A stretch of DNA of 64,000 nucleotides, taken from positions 186,001-250,000 of the forward strand of contig NZ_RBWS01000007.1 of assembly GCF_003627955.1 (NCBI RefSeq), in the 5' to 3' direction. The stretch is from Sphingobacterium puteale (GTDB lineage: Bacteria; Bacteroidota; Bacteroidia; Sphingobacteriales; Sphingobacteriaceae). Of this stretch, positions 55,544 through 64,000 are shown piece by piece (the stretch's first letter is position 1; the number at the start of each line of letters is the position of its first letter). A program made the translations under genes and the position numbers. The notes under the pieces were generated by a model. It saw only the letters and a list, made by a program, of their open reading frames with translations, was not told the origin of the DNA and did no database searches.

Positions 55544-56206
55544 ATGTCCGATACCCATATTTATATACTTAGTGGATTAGGTGTTGACCGAAGAGTATTC
55601 TATAAAATAAATTTTAAGGGCCTAAATGTGACATACCTCGATTGGATCGCCCCGATTCCAACAGAATCAATTTCATGCTATGCACGACGATTATCCGCTA
55701 AAATTACGACAGAAAGCCCCGTTCTTATTGGATTATCTTTCGGAGGAATGGTTGCTATGGAAATCGCTACAATTATTGATGTAAAACAAGTTATTTTACT
55801 CGCATCTGCAAAAGAAGATAACGAACTACCTAAACTTTATAAGCTTATTGGAACACTTAGACTCCATAAATTTATTCCTACTTCAGTTCTAAAATCACAT
55901 CATATTTTATCAAATTATTTCTTTGGTATAAGCTTAAAAGAAGATAAAATGATGCTTAAACAAATACTACAAGAGACCGATGCTAAATTTCTGTCTTGGG
56001 CGATCAGCCAAATCGTAAATTGGAAAAACAAGACTATCCCCAACAACTTGATCCATATCCATGGCAGCAAAGACCGCATTATCCCCATTAGAAATGTACT
56101 CCCCACTTTTATCATTCAAAGAGCTGGTCATTTTATGACAATCACTCATGCAAAAGAAATTGAAACACTCATACAGAACATATTACTAAAATATCTAAAG
56201 CACTAA
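55544..56206 (+). CDS. Alpha/beta hydrolase
   Basis: 220 residues from the ATG at 55544 (MSDTHIYILSGLGVDRRVF); the frame extends to 55454 without family features. Nucleophile elbow GLSFGG with Ser65, acid in HGSKDRIIP, His in RAGHFM. Cytoplasmic esterase-like enzyme of unknown substrate. Short relative to typical 260-residue members, with a reduced cap region. Confidence 0.82.
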   Translation: MSDTHIYILSGLGVDRRVFYKINFKGLNVTYLDWIAPIPTESISCYARRLSAKITTESPVLIGLSFGGMVAMEIATIIDVKQVILLASAKEDNELPKLYKLIGTLRLHKFIPTSVLKSHHILSNYFFGISLKEDKMMLKQILQETDAKFLSWAISQIVNWKNKTIPNNLIHIHGSKDRIIPIRNVLPTFIIQRAGHFMTITHAKEIETLIQNILLKYLKH

Positions 56207-56481
56207 TAGCTATATCTAATCAGTGAAGATCTATCAGCTGAACAACTGCGATAAGGAAGTTTAATGACTAACTTTGGATAAATATTAGAAACAAAAACAG
56301 GTTAATTTTCCTCCATTTGATGGTAGCTTATATTTTCAGGTTATCTTTCAACGAATGAAAATTATCAGCACCAATTATTTTAATATCAGGGGAAAAAATT
56401 ATATATCCCCTTCTATCATCCAAAATCTTTTCTTATCCTTTCATTTATGTCCAAAATTCATTTAATTTGTTTTACCAGCAC

Positions 56482-57069
56482 ATGGAAGACATATCAGACG
56501 AATCCAAATTATTCTCAGCTTTTCTAAGAAAAGATGAAAAAGCTTTTGAATTCCTATTTCATAGGTTTTATTCGCCCTTATGCCTATATGCGATCAAGTT
56601 CGATATAGAAAAAGAAAGTGCGGAGGAGCTTGTCCAGGATGTTCTTTTAAAAATTTGGTCAACAGACTTTCATTTTGATTCTTACGACAAGCTAAAGTCA
56701 TTTCTTTATCTGAGCACAAAAAATGCAGCTATCAATTACCTGGACAAGCGAAAAAGACGCTTGACTAATTATGATAATTATGCCAATCAAATAAACAACA
56801 TTGTTGAAGACGATAGCAGGTGGATCATTTATGCAGAAACATTACAGCTCATCAAAAATGCTTTGGAAAAACTGCCTACTCAATGTGCTGCCGTTATGAA
56901 ATTGAATATTTTGGATGGGCTTGACACTAAAGAAATTGCACAAAAATTAAATATAACAAGCAGCACTGTTTACTCGCAGAAAACAAAAGGTTTGGCTTTG
57001 CTAAAACAGCTGTTAGACAATGGCGATTATCTTCTGGTACTATTATTAATAGATACTTTTAAAAAATAA
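56482..57069 (+). CDS. ECF sigma factor, FecI-like
   Basis: 195 residues from the ATG at 56482. Region 2 (FEFLFHRFYSPLCLYAIKFD, ESAEELVQDVLLKIW, SFLYLSTKNAAINYL) and region 4 (LPTQCAAVMKLNILDGLDTK, then EIAQKLNITSSTVYSQKTK) are intact. It heads a cassette of anti-sigma FecR, STN-SusC and SusD, and should be released when the SusC binds its ligand. Confidence 0.94.
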   Translation: MEDISDESKLFSAFLRKDEKAFEFLFHRFYSPLCLYAIKFDIEKESAEELVQDVLLKIWSTDFHFDSYDKLKSFLYLSTKNAAINYLDKRKRRLTNYDNYANQINNIVEDDSRWIIYAETLQLIKNALEKLPTQCAAVMKLNILDGLDTKEIAQKLNITSSTVYSQKTKGLALLKQLLDNGDYLLVLLLIDTFKK

Positions 57070-57167
57070 AAACACTAACAATCAATCAATTATAAATAAA
57101 ACAAAAAAACAAATAGCAATTCTAGCTTCGAATTCTGTTATAATCATAAATACTAACCAAAGAATTT

Positions 57168-58310
57168 ATGGAGCTGAGCCCCTTCGAAGTAAGTGAATTG
57201 ATATCTGCAAAAAAGCTTGGAATCTTATCTGATGAAGGTGAGACAAAACTGGATCATTGGCGGTCCTCCTCAGCACAGCATGAAGAATTATTTCAAAGCT
57301 TGGTTTCAAATAATACCTACGAACAAGATGTCGATTGGGCTTTTTCTTTACCAGTTCATGAGGTTATTGAAAAAGCAAAAAATAAGATCACATTTGAAAG
57401 ACCTAACCGCTTTCATCTTATTATTAAAAAATATGGGGTCGCAATTGCTGCCTGTGCAATTGGCACGCTCTTTATCTTCCTTTGGTATCTTCAATTCAAT
57501 CATACCTCGCTGCGTATTGTTCCGGGCAGTTTTCGCGCTTCCATTCAACTTGAAGACGGTAAATCAATACAACTACCCGTCGAAAAAAAATATTTCAATA
57601 TTTCCGAAGACTTAAAAAAAATCACGTCAAATAATCCTTTAAAACAGGAAAAAAAACTAATTATAAGTACTCCAAAAGGAGGTCAATATCAGATATTGCT
57701 TCCTGATGGCAGTGCAGTTAGGTTAAACGCGGCTTCTACGTTGATATTTCCGGAGGAATTTGATCCTAAACAAAGGACGGTAAAACTTACTGGTGAGGCT
57801 TTTTTTGAAATCAGCAAAATTAAAAATAGAGATGGTACTGCTGTTCCATTTTTCGTACAATGTAATGAGCAGGAAATCCAGGTGCTGGGCACGAAATTTA
57901 ATGTGAGCAGCTATAGTGAAGACAAATCCACGGTCACAACGCTAATGGAGGGATCCGTAAAAATCAATTATAATAGTACGGTCAAAAAAGAAGCTATCAT
58001 TTTAAAACCAAATGAACAGGCTATATCGACACTTGGTCAAAATACTTACAAACGCGAAGTAGATAATCAATCCGATATTGCCTGGACCAAAGACCAGTTT
58101 GAGTTTGTCGCGGAGCCCTTGGAAAGCGTCATGGTTAAACTTGCACGGTGGTATGATTTCGATTTTGAATTTATAGATCAAAAACTAAAGAAAGTAAAAA
58201 TTGAAGGAATTATTCCACGTTATGCCAGTGCTGAAGATTTATTTAAGTTATTATCAAAAGCCAGTAATGCCAATTTTATTGTAGAAAAATCAAAAGTTAA
58301 AATAAACTAA
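57168..58310 (+). CDS. FecR-family anti-sigma factor
   Basis: 380 residues: cytoplasmic anti-sigma part (about 1-80), one membrane span (GVAIAACAIGTLFIFLWYL, about 90-108), periplasmic FecR domain (STPKGGQYQILLPDGSAVRL, VKLTGEAFFEISK, FVQCNEQEIQVLGTKFNVSS) and a C-terminal DUF4974 (LESVMVKLARWYDFDFEFID). Holds the upstream sigma factor at the membrane and receives a signal from the STN domain of the next gene's product. Confidence 0.94.
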   Translation: MELSPFEVSELISAKKLGILSDEGETKLDHWRSSSAQHEELFQSLVSNNTYEQDVDWAFSLPVHEVIEKAKNKITFERPNRFHLIIKKYGVAIAACAIGTLFIFLWYLQFNHTSLRIVPGSFRASIQLEDGKSIQLPVEKKYFNISEDLKKITSNNPLKQEKKLIISTPKGGQYQILLPDGSAVRLNAASTLIFPEEFDPKQRTVKLTGEAFFEISKIKNRDGTAVPFFVQCNEQEIQVLGTKFNVSSYSEDKSTVTTLMEGSVKINYNSTVKKEAIILKPNEQAISTLGQNTYKREVDNQSDIAWTKDQFEFVAEPLESVMVKLARWYDFDFEFIDQKLKKVKIEGIIPRYASAEDLFKLLSKASNANFIVEKSKVKIN

Positions 58311-58453
58311 CACTATTAATCTAATATTACTAAAGAAAGGAGAACACACCCGTAAATTTATGTCAAATCGATTAAGGAGACGCGCCAACGCCCCCTTAAT
58401 TAAAGTTAAAGGATCGTAAACTACCATTATTTAAAATCAATTAACCGTAACAA

Positions 58454-61400
58454 ATGTATCATTTTTTTACCAAAAAAGATGTTGGAGGCTTCTTTTGTCT
58501 AGTCCCAACAGATGAACAAAGTACAGGTGAAAAATCTGTATCGCGTATATTTACCAATGCGCTTATGAAAATATCTTTATCATCACTATTACTTTTAGGG
58601 ATGATGGGGGTCCAGGCCAGTACCATGGCACAACGAGTCAATATCAATAAAAAAAATGTTAGTCTGCGAAAGATACTGCAAGAAATTAACATTCAGACGG
58701 GTTACCATTATCTATGGGCAGCACCAAATATTGATCCATTGACCTGTACCTCTGTCTCATTTAACAATCTCCCTTTACAAGAGGCCTTAAAAATCCTTGA
58801 AAAGAATACGCCTATCTTTTTTGAACTGGAGAAAGATATGATCATGGTGAAACCCCGTCAGCCTGAAATTGGCAGTATTCAATTAAAAGAAACGATTCTA
58901 CTACTTAACCTTAAAAACCAGTCCAAAATAAGGGGAAAAGTTGTTGACGAAAATGGCAATGTACTTGTTGGGGCCAACGTCATGGTACAAGGAAGAAAAA
59001 AAGGTACCGTCACCGACGGTAATGGAGAATTCACTTTAGATAATTCTTCCATAGGAACAAATATCATCATATCTTATATAGGATATGAAAGCATTACCAT
59101 CCCAGTCACAAACAATCTCGGAGTTATCACATTGGCATTAAAAACAGGGACCTTAAATGAGGCGACAGTAGAAGTCAATACGGGATATCAAAAACTCCCC
59201 AAAGATCGTGTCACTGGATCTTTCAGTTATGTTAGTGGTGAAAAACTGGAAAAAAAACTAGCTACGGATCTCAAAAGTGCTCTTGAAGGGCAGACAACGG
59301 GATTAACTATAGATAAGGCCGGCAAAATAGAAATTAGAGGCGTCTCGACCTTTAATGCACAAAAAACACCTTTGATTGTCATTGACGGTTATCCCGTCGA
59401 AACAACAATAGATGATATCAATCCAATGAATATAGCGAGCATAACCGTACTAAAAGATGGTGTGGCCGCATCAATCTATGGCTCTAGGGCAGCTAATGGG
59501 GTCATTGTTGTTACTACAAAGTCCGGACAAAACAGTGAACCTAAAATAAGCTACTCAGGCTTTGTAAATATTATTCAGAAACCACAGTTAAAGTATCTGA
59601 ATAAAGCGACAACATCAGACTATATTGACGCAGAGATAGATCTTTTCAACCTTAATCCAAATGGCCCCTCAACGATGGATCCATATAATATGAGTCGGGT
59701 AACCTATCTATTGATGCAAGAGCGTGAAGGAAAGATTAGCCACCAAGATGCAATGGCCGAGATCGATGGACTTCGTAGTATCAATGCTTTAAATCAAATT
59801 CAAGATCTGTTTTTCAGAAATAAAGTAACCCATCAGCATAACATCAATATCGCCGGCGGATCGCCTAAAAGCAGTTATAATTTTTCCGTCAACTATCAAC
59901 AGACCAAGGATAATCTCATTAACAATGATTCAAAACGATTAATTACCGATTTTAAAAACGAATGGCAGCTTTTCCCATTCCTAACCGCTGGAGCAGCCGC
60001 CAATTTCACGTATAATAAAGGCAATAGTACTTCATTTACATATTCTACCATTTACGGTCCGGAATTGGTAGGTGACAATTATCAGTCTTTAGCTGGTTTT
60101 TCAGGAGGATCAATGATTATGCCGTATACCAATCTATTGGATGACAATGGCAATCCAGCAGCAATATGGGGTATCAGTCAATATAAGGTAAATACCTACA
60201 AAAACACCCCCGGCATGAAGTCCTGGGATTATGTTCCTTTAGAAGACATGGGGAAAATGCCCAGTTACAGCAATAGCTATAATTTTAGGATGAGCGGATT
60301 TCTAAGAGCCAATATCGTTGAAGGACTTACAGCAGAAGTCGGAGGTAACTGGGTCAAAGGAACGGCTAATGTTAAAAATATCCAACGAGCAGACTCCTAT
60401 AATGCTCGTATCGCCTATAACGATGGCACCTCCAAATCAAATCCCGCTAATCACTATATTCCTGACGGAAGCATCTTGGACGAATTCAAAAATATCAATG
60501 AAACCTGGACGCTTCGAACACAGCTCAATTATAGCAAAAACTTCTCCGATAACAAACATCTGTTACACGCCTTGGTCGGAAACGAAATCAGAAAAATCAC
60601 CTCCGACAATAATAGATTGGCTACCCGAGCTGGCTATAATGAAAATGCAGGTTCATTTATCCCTGTCAACATCAAAGATTTTACTGCTGGCATTTACAAC
60701 GCAGATATGCTCTTCCCTAACGGAAGTGTATCGCTGACCGATGGTTTACTAACTTATGGAGACAATCGTTTTGTATCCTGGTATGCCAATGGATCATACG
60801 AATATGACAATAGATTTATCCTAAGCGGAAGTATGCGGCTGGACCTCACCAATTTCTTTGGTACAGATAAGAAATACCGCTACAAACCAATGTGGTCGCT
60901 CGGAGGAACTTATAAATTAAGTAATGAGAAATGGTGGGATAAAGCTGTTTTCAGTAAACTTAATATCAGAGGTTCTTATGGTATCAATGGAAATATTTCC
61001 CTGAGAAATGGTCCGTTTTTGATTTTGAGCGTAGGCAACTACAGTCCTACAACGGGTGGAGTTTCCTATGGAATCTCCTCGCCTCCCAATAAGCAATTGC
61101 GTTGGGAAAAAACGAAGATTGCCAATGTAGGAATAGACTTCGGTTTATTAAACAATGCGATAGAAGGTAGCTTTGATTATTACAACAAGAACAGTTCTGA
61201 TCTCTTGGCTGCAGACGCCGCGGATCCGACACTAGGTTTTAGCTCGCTAACAAAAAATGTAGGGAAAATGACCAATCACGGATTTGAGCTTGGACTCAAT
61301 GTCCACGCCATCAAAAACAGTAAATTTAGCTGGGATATTTTGCCCAATATCTCCTTTAACGCAAACAAAGTAAAACACTACAATGTAAACCGTCCGTACA

Positions 61401-62083
61401 CAGGAAGTTACACTACTGCCGGAGGAATCATGGTAGCGGGCTATCCTTCAGACGGTTTGTGGGGGTATCGTTTTGCAGGTCTTAATGAACTTGGTCAAAC
61501 ACAAGTTTATACCAGAGACAATCAGGTTGTATTGGCAAGCAATGCTGAAGTTACCGACTTGGTCTATCAGGGAACTTTTAGGCCGAAATGGGATCTTGCT
61601 TTAACAAATCGCTTCAGCTATCAAAATTGGGACCTATCTTTTATGTTTATAGCAAAGCTAGGGCATAAATATAGAAAGGATACGTTTAGTGGATCCAATT
61701 ATCAAAACCGACACGTAGCCGAAAGATGGCGAAAACCTGGAGACGAAAAAAACACAATATATCCCGTTCTGGAAGAATGGAATATGGATATGTTCTCCTT
61801 CCCTTTTGCGGATGTGAATGTAGGTAATGCCAGTTATGCCAAATTAAGGGACATCACGCTTTCCTATAATCTCGAGAAACTAAGCAAAAGAATTGGTCTT
61901 ACCAACGCAAGGATATTTGTACAGGGCAGAAACCTATTTCGTATCACAGCTAAAGGTGTGGACGTAGATCCCGAAACTACAGAATTCAATGTAAGTGGTG
62001 GTACGGGAGCAGGAACAGATCAAGGATTTACTTCACTGCCTCTACCACGCGAGATATTTATTGGTTTACGATTCGGACTCTAA
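58454..62083 (+). CDS. SusC-family TonB-dependent transducer with STN domain
   Basis: 1209 residues. A long N-terminal extension precedes the hydrophobic leader (KISLSSLLLLGMMGVQAS, from about residue 38). Then an STN signalling domain (NVSLRKILQEINIQTGYHYL to about 135), a carboxypeptidase-regulatory-like domain (KIRGKVVDENGNVLVGANVM), plug (INPMNIASITVLKDGVAASI) and barrel ending FIGLRFGL. The STN domain couples ligand binding to FecR and the ECF sigma. Partner susD follows 17 bp later. Confidence 0.95.
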   Translation: MYHFFTKKDVGGFFCLVPTDEQSTGEKSVSRIFTNALMKISLSSLLLLGMMGVQASTMAQRVNINKKNVSLRKILQEINIQTGYHYLWAAPNIDPLTCTSVSFNNLPLQEALKILEKNTPIFFELEKDMIMVKPRQPEIGSIQLKETILLLNLKNQSKIRGKVVDENGNVLVGANVMVQGRKKGTVTDGNGEFTLDNSSIGTNIIISYIGYESITIPVTNNLGVITLALKTGTLNEATVEVNTGYQKLPKDRVTGSFSYVSGEKLEKKLATDLKSALEGQTTGLTIDKAGKIEIRGVSTFNAQKTPLIVIDGYPVETTIDDINPMNIASITVLKDGVAASIYGSRAANGVIVVTTKSGQNSEPKISYSGFVNIIQKPQLKYLNKATTSDYIDAEIDLFNLNPNGPSTMDPYNMSRVTYLLMQEREGKISHQDAMAEIDGLRSINALNQIQDLFFRNKVTHQHNINIAGGSPKSSYNFSVNYQQTKDNLINNDSKRLITDFKNEWQLFPFLTAGAAANFTYNKGNSTSFTYSTIYGPELVGDNYQSLAGFSGGSMIMPYTNLLDDNGNPAAIWGISQYKVNTYKNTPGMKSWDYVPLEDMGKMPSYSNSYNFRMSGFLRANIVEGLTAEVGGNWVKGTANVKNIQRADSYNARIAYNDGTSKSNPANHYIPDGSILDEFKNINETWTLRTQLNYSKNFSDNKHLLHALVGNEIRKITSDNNRLATRAGYNENAGSFIPVNIKDFTAGIYNADMLFPNGSVSLTDGLLTYGDNRFVSWYANGSYEYDNRFILSGSMRLDLTNFFGTDKKYRYKPMWSLGGTYKLSNEKWWDKAVFSKLNIRGSYGINGNISLRNGPFLILSVGNYSPTTGGVSYGISSPPNKQLRWEKTKIANVGIDFGLLNNAIEGSFDYYNKNSSDLLAADAADPTLGFSSLTKNVGKMTNHGFELGLNVHAIKNSKFSWDILPNISFNANKVKHYNVNRPYTGSYTTAGGIMVAGYPSDGLWGYRFAGLNELGQTQVYTRDNQVVLASNAEVTDLVYQGTFRPKWDLALTNRFSYQNWDLSFMFIAKLGHKYRKDTFSGSNYQNRHVAERWRKPGDEKNTIYPVLEEWNMDMFSFPFADVNVGNASYAKLRDITLSYNLEKLSKRIGLTNARIFVQGRNLFRITAKGVDVDPETTEFNVSGGTGAGTDQGFTSLPLPREIFIGLRFGL

Positions 62084-62100
62084 CTTAAAAATTAATTGAG

Positions 62101-63651
62101 ATGAAAAAAATAATATACCTATTGCTGGGCTTAGTCTCCATAACGACCTTCTCCTGCAACAAATACCTGGATGTAAAACCCATCGGACAGTTGATTCCTT
62201 CAAAAGTTGAAGATCTGGAGAATTTATTGAATAATACAAATACCATTAGCTCATTTTATGCGGACAACAACAGAGGTTGTTTCTATGCTTTTATGGGTGA
62301 CAACTTAACAATCAGTGAAAATCAGGCTATATATCTATACAAAAGTACACACCCGAATGTAGATCGTTGGGCTGCATTTAAATTTTATTACCCCTATACG
62401 AATCCGATAGATCCCCAATACACTTGGGACTGGGCCATCTATCGTGCTGCGGCCATATTCAATATCGCCGTTGATGAAGTTTCAAATCTTAAGGGAGAAA
62501 ATTCAGATCTGGGCAAAATAATTGTTGCACAGGCAAAAGCTGGAAGGGCTTGGTCCTATCTGGTCGGAGGACTGGGGTATGGCCCAATGTACGATCCTGA
62601 AGGTAAAAATGATCAAAAGGTACTTCCCTACCGGACAACAGGTTCACCGAACACTCCCAATCCCGATCTCGCCAGCACAAATGAAATTATGGATCTTGCA
62701 GAAAAAGATCTGCTTGATGCATTGACCGGCGCTCCAAACACCGTTGGAAACCCAACCCGTGCAAGCAAACCAGCAGTTAATGCCTTGTTAGCACAGCTAT
62801 ACATGTTCAAAAGAGATTGGGCCAAAATGTCCAAATATGCAAATGATGCATGGGCGCAAGCCCTTGCGGCCAAAGGTAATACTGATAATCTTATCTATAA
62901 TCTAAATAAATTCAGTTATAGACAAGATCCAAATGCATCTCCACCCGCTGGTACCGATGCCGAAGTTGGTCTTGAGCTACTAGGTGAAGATAATTTATTG
63001 AAACAGACTTACAACAGGGAACAACTATTTTATCGCCCTACTCCCTACAGTTATGCTCCCTATCCTTCGGAAGAATTTATCAATTTATTTGATAAAAACG
63101 CAGATCGGAGATACAAGCTATTTATGCTCAAAACGCTGGGCTACTCGGTGGTTGAAGGTGGTGTAAAACATGATGATGGTGTACGCCTTAAGTATTATCG
63201 GGACAACAAAATGATTGCTTCACAGGGAATGACTTATCCCGAGCTGCTATTGATAAAAGCGGAAGCAAATGCAAGGTTAAACCAATTGGGACAAGCGTTG
63301 AGCGATCTCAATATGCTGCGCAAATACCGCTATTCAGGTGCAAATACAGATCTTCAAAATGGCGGAGCTTTCAGTCAAGATCAATTACTCGAAGAAATTC
63401 TGAAAGAACGTAGACGGGAAATGCAGCTTGGCACCTATCAACGGACATTCGACATCAAGAGATTGGCACTAGATAAAGGAAAACCTTGGTCGAAAACGCA
63501 GGTCATCCATACCATAGGTAACAAATCCTACAAAGCGGATGTCATCAGTAAATTTTTCACTTTACAGATCAATAATCCGACCATACTTGCCAATCCAAGC
63601 TGGAATTTACAGCCTAATAGCGACCCGTACCTACCTGCTGGATTAAATTAA
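62101..63651 (+). CDS. SusD/RagB-family lipoprotein (ECF-controlled locus)
   Basis: 516 residues with lipobox Cys19 (ITTFSC). SusD fold landmarks: AQAKAGRAWSYLVGGLGYGP, NEIMDLAEKDLLDAL, MTYPELLLIKAEANARLNQL and ILKERRREMQLGTYQRTFDI. Surface partner of the STN-SusC. Followed 47 bp later by a thioredoxin-family gene, an arrangement that often accompanies peptidases, so the cargo may be peptide rather than glycan (inference). Confidence 0.93.
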   Translation: MKKIIYLLLGLVSITTFSCNKYLDVKPIGQLIPSKVEDLENLLNNTNTISSFYADNNRGCFYAFMGDNLTISENQAIYLYKSTHPNVDRWAAFKFYYPYTNPIDPQYTWDWAIYRAAAIFNIAVDEVSNLKGENSDLGKIIVAQAKAGRAWSYLVGGLGYGPMYDPEGKNDQKVLPYRTTGSPNTPNPDLASTNEIMDLAEKDLLDALTGAPNTVGNPTRASKPAVNALLAQLYMFKRDWAKMSKYANDAWAQALAAKGNTDNLIYNLNKFSYRQDPNASPPAGTDAEVGLELLGEDNLLKQTYNREQLFYRPTPYSYAPYPSEEFINLFDKNADRRYKLFMLKTLGYSVVEGGVKHDDGVRLKYYRDNKMIASQGMTYPELLLIKAEANARLNQLGQALSDLNMLRKYRYSGANTDLQNGGAFSQDQLLEEILKERRREMQLGTYQRTFDIKRLALDKGKPWSKTQVIHTIGNKSYKADVISKFFTLQINNPTILANPSWNLQPNSDPYLPAGLN

Positions 63652-63698
63652 TAACCTATCAAACGTACATTAAAATTTAAACTTTATTGCAATTTATC

Positions 63699-64000
63699 AT
63701 GAAATCTAAAAATATTATAATAACAGTGCTTGTGGCATTATTTTTCTTCTCATTTAATCCCCTCTTTGCCCAGATCAATCTGAAAATAAAAGGTAAAGTG
63801 ACTGGCGACACAAAAGGATTTGATAAGATATACATTTTCAAGGGTCAGTTTCAAGATTCCACAGCGATCAGTCCAAATGGCGAATATCAAATAAACATTA
63901 CATCTGAAGCTCCGGATGTAATGTATTTCTATCTTCAATATGAGAGTAAGGTAAAAGGCTATATCTCTCCGTTTTCGTTATTTATTGAAAAATCAGGAAC
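63699..64000 (+). CDS. Secreted thioredoxin-family/DUF4369-like protein (3' partial)
   Basis: Starts at ATG 63699 and runs off the window after 100 codons. Signal peptide ends near NPLFAQ. The visible part (LKIKGKVTGDTKGFDKIYIF, ISPNGEYQINI) resembles the N-terminal DUF4369 beta domain of Bacteroidota TlpA-like thiol-disulfide oxidoreductases; the CxxC motif would lie outside the window, so the family call is provisional. Confidence 0.6.
   Translation, partial: MKSKNIIITVLVALFFFSFNPLFAQINLKIKGKVTGDTKGFDKIYIFKGQFQDSTAISPNGEYQINITSEAPDVMYFYLQYESKVKGYISPFSLFIEKSG

Noticed and set aside
1..64000. CRISPR arrays, prophage or integrative element
   Set aside because: No regularly spaced repeats, no integrase, capsid or relaxase genes, no tRNA-adjacent attachment repeats were seen.

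Overview
The window reads as chromosomal DNA from a Bacteroidota member, most likely Sphingobacteriaceae (a Sphingobacterium-like organism). The evidence is three SusC/SusD pairs, promoters of the Bacteroidota type (TAnnTTTG near -7, TTG near -33), little use of Shine-Dalgarno sequences, DUF2480 and DUF2199 proteins, an ECF-sigma/FecR/STN-SusC cascade and moderate-to-low GC. The genus call is inference from gene content.

Layout. 1-9.8 kb: a polysaccharide utilisation locus (membrane LuxR-type regulator, SusC, SusD, GH144-like lipoprotein, GH3 beta-glucosidase), best read as beta-1,2-glucan use. 9.8-17.8 kb: an orphan sulfatase, a diheme cytochrome divergent from cytochrome bd oxidase cydAB, and a NarL-type two-component system. 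18-22.5 kb: redox and stress genes (FMN reductase, DUF2480, superoxide dismutase, a SufR-like Fe-S regulator, a TetR regulator with an orphan FabF), with visible operators. 22.5-23.3 kb: a small RNA gene and an IS982 transposase relic. 23.3-35.2 kb: SusD/SusC and an AraC regulator, then a three-peptidase operon; together they look like peptide uptake and digestion. 35.2-37 kb: two more copies of the small RNA gene flanking a quinone-reductase/HxlR pair. 37.2-43.4 kb: a Gfo/Idh/MocA oxidoreductase with a DUF1080 hydrolase, small hypotheticals, a Crp-family regulator, and decayed GH92 and CPBP-protease genes. 43.4-48.3 kb: an RNA ligase with an HD/polynucleotide-kinase fusion (probable RNA repair), a membrane LytTR-like regulator, and a small membrane protein behind a structured leader. 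48.3-56.2 kb: accessory single genes (hydrolases, an orphan DNA methyltransferase, GNAT, FMN reductase, SH3-like protein) and an HxlR/ene-reductase pair. 56.4-64 kb: an ECF sigma, FecR anti-sigma, STN-SusC, SusD and thioredoxin-family operon running off the end.

The most notable findings are a three-copy family of ~65-nt small RNA genes, each with its own promoter, a palindrome inside the promoter spacer and a nearly invariant transcript and terminator; a SufR-like regulator whose CAAC-N6-GTTG operator sits on the superoxide dismutase promoter; a two-gene RNA-repair cassette; and a riboswitch-like leader near 48.1 kb. Nothing was computed: all family calls come from reading motifs and domain order.
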